Source: Flavobacterium jejuense | GTDB lineage: Bacteria > Bacteroidota > Bacteroidia > Flavobacteriales > Flavobacteriaceae | NCBI RefSeq assembly: GCF_006491595.2 | Contig: NZ_VEVQ02000008.1 | Coordinates: forward strand, 1-64,000 | Length of the DNA stretch: 64,000 nucleotides | Reading direction: 5' to 3' | Shown here: one piece after another, positions 29,657 to 38,007 of the stretch | Layout: the number at the start of each line of letters is the position of its first letter | Position numbering within the stretch: the first letter of the stretch is position 1 | Notes under the pieces: model-generated | What the model saw: the letters and a program-made list of their open reading frames with translations, nothing else | What the model was told of the DNA's origin: nothing | Databases searched by the model: none | Position numbers and translations under genes: made by a program

Positions 29657-31180
29657 ATGAAGAAAACACTACTCCTTTCAACCTTAGCTTTCACAAGCTA
29701 CAATTATGCACAAAACGTAAACATTCCAGATGCTAACTTTAAAAACGCACTATTGGCACATGGAGAAACAATTACAAGTTATGGTGTTTCTAAAATTGAT
29801 ACCAATGACGACGGAGAAATACAAGTTACAGAAGCTATTTCTTACACAGGTAGAATAGCTGTTGAATCAAAAGATATTTCAGATTTATCAGGGATAGAAG
29901 CTTTTGTTAATATTACAAGTTTATCTTGTTTTAATAATCAATTATCGAGTTTAAATGTGACTCAAAACACTGCTTTGACCGATTTGTTTTGTAGTCAGAA
30001 TCAATTAACGAGTTTAGACGTGACTCAAAATACATCTTTAAGTGTTTTCGATTGTTCTTACAACTCATTTACAAGTTTGGATTTGAGTCAAAATGCAGCT
30101 TTAACATATTTATATTGTTATTCTAATCCGTTGATGAATTTAAATGTGACTCAGAATATAGCTTTAAAAGATTTACGTTGTCAAAATAATCAATTAACAA
30201 GTTTAGATGTAACACATAATACCGCTTTAACACATTTATTTTGTCTTGATAATTCATTAACAAGTTTAGATGTTACTCAGAATACTGTTTTAGAATATTT
30301 AATTTGTTCTTCCAATCAGCTATCGAGTTTAGATGTTACTCAGAACACCATTTTAAAACGTTTTTATTGTAATTCGAATCAATTAATAAGTTTAGATGTT
30401 ACTCAAAATAGTGCTTTAGAATATTTATATTGTTACTCTAATCAATTAACGAGTTTAGATGTAAGTCAAAATATAGTTTTAATCGAATTGTTATGTTATG
30501 AAAATCAACTGATAAATTTAGATGTAACTCAGAATGCTGCTCTAATATTTTTACATTGTACATTCAATCAATTATCGAGTTTAGATGTGACTCAGAATAC
30601 TGCTTTGACAGCTTTATATTGTTCTACTAATCAATTAACGAGTTTGGATGTGACTCAGAATGTAGTTTTGTTAAGTTTACATTGTGGATCTAATCAATTA
30701 ACGAGTTTAGATGTTTCTCAAAATATAGTTTTGCAGCAATTAGTTTGTGAAGGCAATCAATTAACTAGCTTAAATATTGCGAACGGTTATAATAATAATA
30801 TAGGTTATTTTGGTGCTATTGGTAATCCTAATTTAACGTGTATTCAAATTGACAATGGTTTTACACCACCAAGCAACTGGCAAAAAGATGCTATAGCATC
30901 TTATAGTACCAATTGTGCTTTAGGTGCGAATGATTTTGAACTTTCCAATCAAGTTGTAATTTACCCTAATCCAGTAAATGATGTATTAACTATTCAAAAT
31001 CAAGACGAAATTTCTTTTAAAAACTACTCCGTTTTAAATATTAACGGAAGAGTTTTAGTTAGCCAATCAAAAGCGATTCAAAATAATCAAATCAATCTTA
31101 CGAGCTTAACTTCTGGAGTCTATTTCCTTCAATTAGAAACAGATAAAGGATTGATAACCAAAAAAATTATAAAAGAATAA
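29657..31180 (+). CDS. T9SS type A leucine-rich-repeat protein, 14 units
   Basis: A 507-residue secreted protein. Signal peptide MKKTLLLSTLAFTSYNYAQ; then a short domain (NVNIPDANFKNALL ...) containing a canonical EF-hand loop, D-T-N-D-D-G-E-I-Q-V-T-E. Fourteen 21-residue leucine-rich repeats follow (consensus TALTxLxCxxNQLTSLDVTQN), nearly all with one cysteine at the same position. A cap (NPNLTCIQIDNGFTPPSNW) and a type A sorting domain (IYPNPVNDVL ... ITKKIIKE) end the protein. LRR solenoids usually bind proteins or glycans. Its sorting domain is nearly identical in DNA to that of the NHL protein next door. Confidence 0.9.
   Translation: MKKTLLLSTLAFTSYNYAQNVNIPDANFKNALLAHGETITSYGVSKIDTNDDGEIQVTEAISYTGRIAVESKDISDLSGIEAFVNITSLSCFNNQLSSLNVTQNTALTDLFCSQNQLTSLDVTQNTSLSVFDCSYNSFTSLDLSQNAALTYLYCYSNPLMNLNVTQNIALKDLRCQNNQLTSLDVTHNTALTHLFCLDNSLTSLDVTQNTVLEYLICSSNQLSSLDVTQNTILKRFYCNSNQLISLDVTQNSALEYLYCYSNQLTSLDVSQNIVLIELLCYENQLINLDVTQNAALIFLHCTFNQLSSLDVTQNTALTALYCSTNQLTSLDVTQNVVLLSLHCGSNQLTSLDVSQNIVLQQLVCEGNQLTSLNIANGYNNNIGYFGAIGNPNLTCIQIDNGFTPPSNWQKDAIASYSTNCALGANDFELSNQVVIYPNPVNDVLTIQNQDEISFKNYSVLNINGRVLVSQSKAIQNNQINLTSLTSGVYFLQLETDKGLITKKIIKE
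29906..30787 (+). repeat. 14 tandem 63-bp LRR units (coding)
   Basis: Each 63-bp unit encodes one 21-residue repeat. DNA similarity between units is high enough (AGTTTAGATGTGACTCA-like core) to allow slippage or unequal crossing-over. Confidence 0.85.
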
Positions 31181-31203
31181 TTCTTGTTTTTTTTAAAAAT
31201 CAC

Positions 31204-31268
31204 CTTTTTCGGGTGAGAACTTGTGTTGTGAAATTAAAGAATTTTGCCCAAACTTAAATTACAAAAAA
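31204..31268 (+). promoter_or_regulatory. leader class 2 (first copy)
   Basis: Contains GAATTTTGCC (GAATTTTG at 31239-31246), 22 nt before the ATG. It closely resembles the leader at 32598-32666, including the upstream GGGTGA and GAAATTA blocks, and differs from class 1. Confidence 0.45.
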
Positions 31269-32543
31269 ATGAAAAAAACATTACTTATTCTTACTTTATT
31301 TTTAGCATTTGAAAACCATGCACAAACAGTAACTACAATTGCAGGAAATGGATTGGCAGGTTTAGTAGATGGACCAGCAAATGATGCACAGTTTAATCAA
31401 CCCATTAATCTTGTTGTTGATAGTAATGATAATATTTTTGTTTTAGATATAGGAAATCATTGTGTGCGAAAAATATCACCTAGTGGTGTAGTGTCTACTT
31501 TTGCGGGTTCTGTCCAAGGTTTTGAAGATGGAGCAGGTGTAAATGCAAAATTTAATTCACCATTTGGAATTGCTATTGATGCCAATGATAATCTTTATAT
31601 AGCAGATTCTTTTAATCATAAAATTAGAAAAATTGATCCTTCAGGGAATGTGATTACGCTTGCTGGATCTAGTTCTGGTCATTTGGATGGGATAGGCATA
31701 AATGCAAAATTTAATTATCCACGAGGTTTAGCTTTTGATTCTAACGGGAATATTTTTGTAACCGATGCTTGGAATAGAAGAATTAGAAAAATAACACCTA
31801 ATGGGGAAGTAACTACTTTTGCAGGATCAGCTCAAGGAAATCAAGATGGAACGGGTACAATGGCTCAGTTTTATGAGCCCGCAGGAATTGTAATTGATAG
31901 TAATAATAATTTATTTGTATCAGATCATGAATCTCATCGTATTCGTAAAATTAGTCCTTCAGCAGAGGTAACTACTTTTGCAGGTACATTATTAGGTTAT
32001 AATAATGGTACAGGTACATCTGCTTCGTTTAATTATCCACATGGTTTAGCCATTGATAATAACAACATAATTTATGTAGCCGATATGAATAATGATGCAA
32101 TAAGAAAAGTTACAACAAATGCATATGTAGATAGTTTTGCAGGTTTAGTTCAAGGTTATCTTGATGGTGTTGGTACTGCAGCTAGATTTCAAAATCCATA
32201 TGGCATAGCAACAGATACAAATGGTAATATTTACGTAGCTGATACTAACAATCACCGTATAAGGAAAATAACTGTTAACAATCTAGCGGTTTCGGGTTTC
32301 CATTTAAACGAAGAAGTTATATTGTATCCCAACCCAGTAAAAGATGTATTAAGCATCCAAACTGAAAATGGTATTTCTTTTAAAAACTACTCCGTTTTAG
32401 ATATAAACGGAAGAGTTTTAGTTAGCCAATCAAAAGAAATTCAAAATAATCAAATCAATCTTACGGGTTTAACTTCTGGAGTCTATTTCCTTCAATTAGA
32501 AACGGATAAAGGATTTATAACCAAAAAAATTATAAAAGAATAA
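31269..32543 (+). CDS. T9SS type A secreted NHL-repeat protein, six units
   Basis: A 424-residue secreted protein. Signal peptide MKKTLLILTLFLAFENHAQ; the start is at the ATG 31269, not an in-frame TTG at 31221. Six NHL repeats of about 53-54 residues follow (VTTFAGSxQGxxDGxGxxAxFxxPxGIAIDSNxNIYVADxxNHRIRKI), which fits a closed six-bladed propeller. The C-terminus is a type A sorting domain (LYPNPVKDVLSI ... ITKKIIKE). NHL propellers bind proteins, RNA or carbohydrates; no catalytic residues were recognised. The sorting domain DNA is shared with the preceding LRR gene. Confidence 0.9.
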   Translation: MKKTLLILTLFLAFENHAQTVTTIAGNGLAGLVDGPANDAQFNQPINLVVDSNDNIFVLDIGNHCVRKISPSGVVSTFAGSVQGFEDGAGVNAKFNSPFGIAIDANDNLYIADSFNHKIRKIDPSGNVITLAGSSSGHLDGIGINAKFNYPRGLAFDSNGNIFVTDAWNRRIRKITPNGEVTTFAGSAQGNQDGTGTMAQFYEPAGIVIDSNNNLFVSDHESHRIRKISPSAEVTTFAGTLLGYNNGTGTSASFNYPHGLAIDNNNIIYVADMNNDAIRKVTTNAYVDSFAGLVQGYLDGVGTAARFQNPYGIATDTNGNIYVADTNNHRIRKITVNNLAVSGFHLNEEVILYPNPVKDVLSIQTENGISFKNYSVLDINGRVLVSQSKEIQNNQINLTGLTSGVYFLQLETDKGFITKKIIKE

Positions 32544-32558
32544 TTCTTAATTTTTTTC

Positions 32559-32585
32559 AAAAGCCGATTTTAAATTGGCTTTTTA
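32559..32585 (+). terminator. terminator after the NHL gene
   Basis: AAAGCCGATTT pairs with AAATTGGCTTT (one G-U pair), followed by T's. Confidence 0.65.
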
Positions 32586-32597
32586 TATAAAAATTAA

Positions 32598-32666
32598 CCC
32601 CTTTTGGGTGAAAACTAATGCTGAGAAATTATAGAATTTTGCCGAAATGTAAATTGCAAAAAAAAA
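32598..32666 (+). promoter_or_regulatory. leader class 2 (second copy)
   Basis: GAATTTTG at 32634-32641, 25 nt before the ATG, in a context like 31204-31268. Confidence 0.45.
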
Positions 32667-33926
32667 ATGAAAAAAACTTTACTTTTTATAGTCTTAATTT
32701 TAGCAAATTTAAACTTTGCTCAAAATGTAAATATCCCAGATTCGAATTTTAAAAACGCACTATTAGCACATGGTGTAACAATTACAGGATCTGGTATTTC
32801 AAAAATAGACACGAACAATGATGGAGAAATACAAATTACAGAAGCAACAGCATATACGGGGCTTGTAAATGTTGGTTCTAAAAACATTTCCAGTTTAACG
32901 GGTATTGAAGCTTTTGGGAATATTGCAAAATTATATTGTAATTCTAATTCATTAACGAGTATAAATGTAACTCAAAATACGGCTCTAATATATTTATATT
33001 GTAATAACAATCAATTAACAAGTTTGGATGTTTCTCAAAATGTAGCTTTAACGGAGTTAAGATGTGATTTCAATCAATTACTAAGTTTAGATATAACTCA
33101 GAATACAGCTTTAATACAACTAATTTGTTCTTCTAATCATTTGACAAGTTTAGATGTAACACAAAACACTACATTAGAGTTTTTGATATGTGATTACAAT
33201 TCATTAACAAGTTTGGATGTTACTCAGAATACAGTTTTAGAATATATATATTGTCATAATAATCAATTAACAAGTTTAGATTTATCCCAAAATATAGCTT
33301 TATTAGAGTTGGATTGCTATTTCAATCAATTAACAAATCTGGATGTAACTCAAAATACGTCTTTAATATATTTATATTGTAATAACAATCAATTAACGAG
33401 TTTAGATGTTGCTCAGAATACAGTTTTAAAAGAATTGATTTGTTCATACAATCAATTAACGAGTTTGGATGTGGCTCAAAATACGGCTTTAGAATATTTA
33501 GCAAATTCTTCTAATCAATTAACGTATTTGAATATTGCGAATGGTAATAATGTTAGTTTGACTTATTTTTATACTCAGAACAATTCTAATTTAACTTGTA
33601 TTCAAATTGACAATGGCTTTACGCCACCAAGTAATTGGAATAAAGATACAACAGCATCCTACAGTACTAATTGTGCTTTAAGTACAAATGATTTTGAATT
33701 TTCTAAACAAGTTACCATTTACCCAAATCCAGCAAATGCCCATTTTCAAGTAGATTTAGAAAATAGTTTAGAGTTAAAAACAATAACAGTTTATAATAAC
33801 TTAGGGCAACAGGTACTAACAACCAACTTGGCTAAAGTAAATACAAGCTCTTTATCAAAAGGAATGTACTATGTCGAGATTGTTACCAATGCAGGAAAAG
33901 CAAATAAAAAAATAATCATAGAGTAA
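32667..33926 (+). CDS. T9SS type A leucine-rich-repeat protein, 10 units
   Basis: A 419-residue paralogue of the LRR protein at 29657. Signal peptide MKKTLLFIVLILANLNFAQ, the same NVNIPDSNFKNALL domain with EF-hand loop D-T-N-N-D-G-E-I-Q-I-T-E, ten 21-residue LRRs (the last has lost the ladder cysteine: LANSSN), the NSNLTCIQIDNGF cap and a type A sorting domain of a second kind (IYPNPANAHFQVDL ... GMYYVEIVTNAGKANKK). The sorting domain matches that of the gene at 34024, not 29657. It differs from its paralogues mainly in having fewer repeats. Confidence 0.9.
   Translation: MKKTLLFIVLILANLNFAQNVNIPDSNFKNALLAHGVTITGSGISKIDTNNDGEIQITEATAYTGLVNVGSKNISSLTGIEAFGNIAKLYCNSNSLTSINVTQNTALIYLYCNNNQLTSLDVSQNVALTELRCDFNQLLSLDITQNTALIQLICSSNHLTSLDVTQNTTLEFLICDYNSLTSLDVTQNTVLEYIYCHNNQLTSLDLSQNIALLELDCYFNQLTNLDVTQNTSLIYLYCNNNQLTSLDVAQNTVLKELICSYNQLTSLDVAQNTALEYLANSSNQLTYLNIANGNNVSLTYFYTQNNSNLTCIQIDNGFTPPSNWNKDTTASYSTNCALSTNDFEFSKQVTIYPNPANAHFQVDLENSLELKTITVYNNLGQQVLTTNLAKVNTSSLSKGMYYVEIVTNAGKANKKIIIE
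32916..33545 (+). repeat. 10 tandem 63-bp LRR units (coding)
   Basis: Same 63-bp unit as in the neighbouring LRR genes; four units fewer. Confidence 0.85.
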
Positions 33927-33939
33927 TCAAAAGATTACT
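33922..33939 (+). terminator. short hairpin at the LRR gene stop
   Basis: AGTAATC-AAAA-GATTACT followed by TTTT, overlapping the stop codon region. A weak terminator, backed up by the stronger hairpin just downstream. Confidence 0.4.
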
Positions 33940-33947
33940 TTTAAAAT

Positions 33948-33976
33948 AAAAAATCACCCATTTCGGGTGATTTTTT
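33948..33976 (+). terminator. terminator (copy of the one at 28035)
   Basis: A 12-bp stem AAAAAATCACCC/GGGTGATTTTTT, same loop ATTTC as the hairpin at 28035-28062, again directly followed by leader class 1. Confidence 0.8.
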
Positions 33977-33980
33977 ATTT

Positions 33981-34023
33981 TAAAAGTATGTCGAATTTTG
34001 CATAAAAATAAATGTAAGATACA
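33981..34023 (+). promoter_or_regulatory. leader class 1 (third copy)
   Basis: GAATTTTG at 33993-34000, 23 nt before the ATG. Nearly the same sequence as the leaders at 28066 and 29611. Confidence 0.5.
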
Positions 34024-35529
34024 ATGAAGAAAACACTACTCCTTTTAACCTTAGCTTTCACAAGCTACAATTATGCTCAAAATGTAAACATTCCAGACGT
34101 TAATTTTAAAAACGCACTATTAGCACATGGTGTAACAATAACAGGATCCTATATTTCAAAAATTGATACTAATGACGACGGAGAAATACAAGTTGCAGAG
34201 GCAGCAGCTTACACTGGGACTATAGATGTTGGTGCTAAAAATGTTTCCAGCTTAACGGGTATTGAGGCATTTGTGAATATTATAAGGTTGTATTGTTATT
34301 CCAATCAATTAACGAGTTTAGATTTAAGTCAAAATGTGGCTTTACTGCATTTATATTGTTATAATAATCAATTAACAAGTTTGGATGTGACTCAAAATGT
34401 AGCTTTACTCGATTTACGCTGTCATTCGAATCAATTAACAAGTTTAGATGTGACTCAAAACACTGATTTAACAAATTTATATAGTCTTAATAATTTATTA
34501 ACAAGTTTAGATGTGACTCAGAACACCTCCTTAATACGTTTTTATTGTAATTCGAATCAATTAACAAGTTTAGATGTAACTCAAAATACGGGGCTAACGT
34601 ATTTAAATTGTAATTCTAATTCATTAACGAGTTTAGATGTTACTCAGAATGCATCTTTAACTGAATTAATCTGTCACTCCAATCAGTTAACAAATTTAGA
34701 TGTCACTCAAAATGTAACATTGTCTGTGCTTTCCTGTGGGAGTAATCAACTAACCAGTCTAGATGTAAGTCAAAATACGCAATTAACTGAGCTTGCCTGT
34801 TATTCTAATCAATTAACTAGCTTAAATGTAACTCAGAATATAGTATTAGAATATCTTAACTGTGATAGGAACCAATTAACAAGTTTAGATGTAAGTCAAA
34901 ATACAGAATTAAATTCGGTTAACTGTGAAAAGAATCAATTAACAAGTTTAGATCTAAATACAGCCCTGACAATTTTATATTGTAACAATAATCAATTAAC
35001 GAGTTTAGATATAACCCAATGCACAGGATTAATAAGACTTTATTTCCATTTTAATCAATTAACAAGTTTAGATATAAGTCAGAATGCTGCATTAACTACG
35101 CTTTGGTGTTATAATAATCAGTTAACTTATTTAAATGTAGCGAATGGAAGTAATAGTGATTTTATCAGTTTTGAAGCTACTAACAATCCTAATTTAACGT
35201 GTATTCAAATTGACAATGGTTTTACACCAACAAGTAGCTGGTTTAAAGACACAACAGCATCGTATAGCACCAATTGTGCATTAAATACCAATGATTTTGA
35301 ACTTTCAAAACAAGTTACAATTTATCCAAATCCAGCAAATGCCCATTTTCAAGTAGATTTAAAAAATAGTTTAGAATTAAAAGCAATAACGGTATATAAT
35401 AACTTAGGACAACAAGTTGCGACTACCAATTCATCTAAAGTAAATACAAGCTCTTTATCAAAAGGTATGTACTATGTAGAAATTGTTACCAATTCTGGAA
35501 AAGCAAATAAAAAAATAATAGTAGAATAA
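34024..35529 (+). CDS. T9SS type A leucine-rich-repeat protein, 14 units
   Basis: A 501-residue paralogue of the LRR proteins at 29657 and 32667. Signal peptide MKKTLLLLTLAFTSYNYAQ is nearly that of 29657. The NVNIPDVNFKNALL domain again carries an EF-hand loop (D-T-N-D-D-G-E-I). Fourteen LRR units follow; one has lost two residues (LTSLDL-NTALT), and two lack the ladder cysteine (LYSLNN, LYFHFN). The sorting domain matches 32667. The lipoprotein gene begins 13 bp after its stop, so the two are probably cotranscribed. Confidence 0.9.
   Translation: MKKTLLLLTLAFTSYNYAQNVNIPDVNFKNALLAHGVTITGSYISKIDTNDDGEIQVAEAAAYTGTIDVGAKNVSSLTGIEAFVNIIRLYCYSNQLTSLDLSQNVALLHLYCYNNQLTSLDVTQNVALLDLRCHSNQLTSLDVTQNTDLTNLYSLNNLLTSLDVTQNTSLIRFYCNSNQLTSLDVTQNTGLTYLNCNSNSLTSLDVTQNASLTELICHSNQLTNLDVTQNVTLSVLSCGSNQLTSLDVSQNTQLTELACYSNQLTSLNVTQNIVLEYLNCDRNQLTSLDVSQNTELNSVNCEKNQLTSLDLNTALTILYCNNNQLTSLDITQCTGLIRLYFHFNQLTSLDISQNAALTTLWCYNNQLTYLNVANGSNSDFISFEATNNPNLTCIQIDNGFTPTSSWFKDTTASYSTNCALNTNDFELSKQVTIYPNPANAHFQVDLKNSLELKAITVYNNLGQQVATTNSSKVNTSSLSKGMYYVEIVTNSGKANKKIIVE
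34273..35148 (+). repeat. 14 LRR units (63 bp each, one 6 bp shorter)
   Basis: Tandem coding repeats as in the paralogues; the unit near 34940 is 57 bp. Confidence 0.85.
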
Positions 35530-35542
35530 AAAAACATAAAAA

Positions 35543-36568
35543 ATGAAAAAAATATTTTTAGTAGCAGTAAGTATAGTACTGTTTTCTTGTAGTAAAGACC
35601 ATAGCGCAACAGAAACAAATACAGAGAAATCGGTATATGCAGTTGGGCAAGAGTATAACGGAACAAATAGTGTAGCCAAACTTTGGAAAAACGGAGTAGC
35701 AACAAATCTAACAGATGGAAGTCAAGATGCAATGGCTAGATCTGTTTATGTTTCAGGGAATGATGTTTATGTAGCAGGTTATGAAGAGAACGGAACAAAT
35801 GATGTCGCCAAACTTTGGAAAAATGGTGTGGCAACTGCGCTTACAGATGGGAATCATCGTGCCTATGCAACCGCTGTTTATGTTTCAGGAAATGATGTGT
35901 ATGTGACAGGTTATGAATATAATAGTAATAACATGGGAGTAGTTAAACTTTGGAAAAATGGAGTCGTTACAGACCTTACAGATGGAACAGCAGATGCATA
36001 TGCGTACTCTGTTTGTGTATCAGGTAATAATGTTTTTGTGTCTGGTAGAGAGTCTAATGGAACAAAAAATATAGCTAAAATATGGAAAAATGGTGTTGCA
36101 ACGTCATTAACAGATGGAAGCGAGCATGCTGAAGCTAAATCGGTTTTCATATCTGGAAATGATGTGTATGCTTCTGGTCAAGTATCTAATGGAGGTCCAT
36201 ATGTTGCTAAGTTTTGGAAAAATGGAGAAGTAACTGCATTTACAGATGGAAGCTATCAAGCAGCAGCAGAGTCTATTTGTGTTTCAGAAAACGATGTGTA
36301 TGTTGCAGGTTATGAATATAACGGGACTAAAAGTGTTGCAAAAGTTTGGAAGAATGGTGTTGCAACAGATCTTACAGATGGGAGCCAGTATGCCTATGCT
36401 AATTCTGTTTGTGTTTCGGAGAACGATGTATATGTTGTTGGTACAGAATACAATGGAGTTGGAGGAGAAGATGGTTTTTCTGTAGCTAAACTTTGGAAAA
36501 ATGGAGTAGCAACAAATCTTACAAATGGAACAACAGATGCGTATGTAAGTGCGGTTTTTGTAAAATAA
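35543..36568 (+). CDS. lipoprotein, seven-unit beta-propeller
   Basis: A 341-residue lipoprotein (MKKIFLVAVSIVLFSC, lipobox cysteine C16). From residue 32 to the end it is made of seven near-identical units of about 44 residues (YVAGYEYNGTxxVAKLWKNGVATxLTDGSxxAxAxSVYVSGNDV), with one 49-residue final unit. Seven such units are what a complete seven-bladed propeller would need. The wording of the repeat (GNDVYVAG, KLWKNG) resembles uncharacterised Bacteroidota repeat lipoproteins. It has no T9SS domain, unlike its neighbours, and is likely cotranscribed with the LRR gene upstream. Function unknown. Confidence 0.8.
   Translation: MKKIFLVAVSIVLFSCSKDHSATETNTEKSVYAVGQEYNGTNSVAKLWKNGVATNLTDGSQDAMARSVYVSGNDVYVAGYEENGTNDVAKLWKNGVATALTDGNHRAYATAVYVSGNDVYVTGYEYNSNNMGVVKLWKNGVVTDLTDGTADAYAYSVCVSGNNVFVSGRESNGTKNIAKIWKNGVATSLTDGSEHAEAKSVFISGNDVYASGQVSNGGPYVAKFWKNGEVTAFTDGSYQAAAESICVSENDVYVAGYEYNGTKSVAKVWKNGVATDLTDGSQYAYANSVCVSENDVYVVGTEYNGVGGEDGFSVAKLWKNGVATNLTNGTTDAYVSAVFVK
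35636..36565 (+). repeat. seven ~132-bp coding repeats
   Basis: Seven tandem units of about 132 bp inside the lipoprotein gene, conserved in protein and clearly in DNA (AAACTTTGGAAAAATGGAGT core). Confidence 0.8.
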
Positions 36569-36680
36569 ATACAATATAAACACAAAAAAATGCCTAATCT
36601 GTGGTGGTTTTATGTGTTTTCTCCAAAAGATAATTTTAATAGAAATGGTATTTAGAGGTGTGATTTTAAAAGTAATTAAA

Positions 36681-37862
36681 GTGAAAATAATTTACATTCT
36701 TTGTTTTCTATCTCTTAGTAATGTACTCATTGCCCAAGTAGCTAAAGAAAAGTATCAATTCTCTAAAGATATTAATGCTGCAATTGAAAAGGATACATTG
36801 GCTTGGAAATACCAACTTGGAGCTGTAGAATATGCTACAAGTGGTTATTATCGTGAGGCATTAACCACTTGGGATAAGAATGGAGGAGGTTTTAAAAAAC
36901 TTTCTGCGAAAGATAGTTTGTACTTTAAGAATTTTAAGCCCAAAAGCGCAAAAGAATATATTATAGAACGTTCAAAAGCAGAACAAATAATTATAATAAA
37001 TGAAGCGCACCATAATGCAAGACATAGAGTGTTTACCACTTCATTATTAAGAGGACTATATGAAAATGGATACCGATTTTTGGGACTCGAAGCTTTGTCG
37101 GATACCTTAATTAATGATAGGAAATTTCCAACTATAAAAAGTGGTTACTATGTTAAAGAACCACAAATGGCAAATCTAATTAGAGTGGCTTTAGAAATGG
37201 GGTTTACTTTGTTTGAATATGAAGCTACTGATGGAAAAAATGGTAAAGAAAGAGAAATAGAACAAGCGGAGAATATTAAAAAAATCATAGACGAAAATCC
37301 AAATTCTAAGTTTTTAATTCATTGTGGATACGATCATGTGATAGAAGGAACACCTAAAATAAAGCGTTGGGAGAAAGCGATGGCAGGAAGGTTAAAAAAA
37401 ATAACAAATAGAAATCCATTTACCATAGATCAAGTAACCTACTCTGAGAAGAGTGATTTAAAATTTACTAACCCGATAATTGAATTGGTTAACAAAGCTA
37501 CTTCAGTAGTATTGATTGATGAAAAAGGCAGTCTTTTTAATGGATTAGCTGACAATGATAAAGTAGATTGTCAAATCATACATCCAATCACTAAATATAT
37601 TAGCTATAGACCTAATTGGCTATTGTTAGACAAAGAGAGAAAAAAGTATACTATTCCTAAATCAAAAATAAATCAATATCCAGCTCTAGTTTTAGCTTTT
37701 AAGTATAACGAATATGAGCATCAAGGTATTCCTGTTGATGTTGTTGAAATTTTAAATAAAGAAGAAATTCCCAAGCTTATGTTGCCTGCTGGGAAGTATC
37801 AAATACTAATAAAAAATAAAATGTATGAAATCGTAAGCATATATACTTTAACCATTAAATGA
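36681..37862 (+). CDS. exported protein of unknown function with NEAHH motif
   Basis: About 393 residues. A GTG start at 36681 gives a clean signal peptide (KIIYILCFLSLSNVLIAQ); an ATG at 36645 would add 12 residues. The core has a buried strand followed by NEAHHNARHRVF, then FLGLEALSD, EYEATDG and FLIHCGYDHV. A Glu-His-His loop after a hydrophobic strand is reminiscent of the EreA/ChaN/TIKI-like hydrolase group, but similarity by eye is too weak to assign. A C-terminal ~60 residues look like a separate beta domain. It lies between the lipoprotein and the response regulator. Confidence 0.6.
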   Translation: MKIIYILCFLSLSNVLIAQVAKEKYQFSKDINAAIEKDTLAWKYQLGAVEYATSGYYREALTTWDKNGGGFKKLSAKDSLYFKNFKPKSAKEYIIERSKAEQIIIINEAHHNARHRVFTTSLLRGLYENGYRFLGLEALSDTLINDRKFPTIKSGYYVKEPQMANLIRVALEMGFTLFEYEATDGKNGKEREIEQAENIKKIIDENPNSKFLIHCGYDHVIEGTPKIKRWEKAMAGRLKKITNRNPFTIDQVTYSEKSDLKFTNPIIELVNKATSVVLIDEKGSLFNGLADNDKVDCQIIHPITKYISYRPNWLLLDKERKKYTIPKSKINQYPALVLAFKYNEYEHQGIPVDVVEILNKEEIPKLMLPAGKYQILIKNKMYEIVSIYTLTIK

Positions 37863-38007
37863 TAGGATTAGTTAAGGTAAAATGGATTGAAAAAATGTTT
37901 TTATAGTTATTCTTGTGTATTAAAGAGTAAAAAAGGTACTTTTATTATTTTATAAAAATGGTATATCCAAAATGTAAAAGAAAAAAAAGTTTTTTTAAAT
38001 ATGAAGT

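Noticed and set aside
29906..35148. Dense tandem 63-bp repeats that could suggest a CRISPR array or satellite
   Set aside because: They are in one open frame, encode leucine-rich repeats with conserved periodicity, and have no unique spacers.
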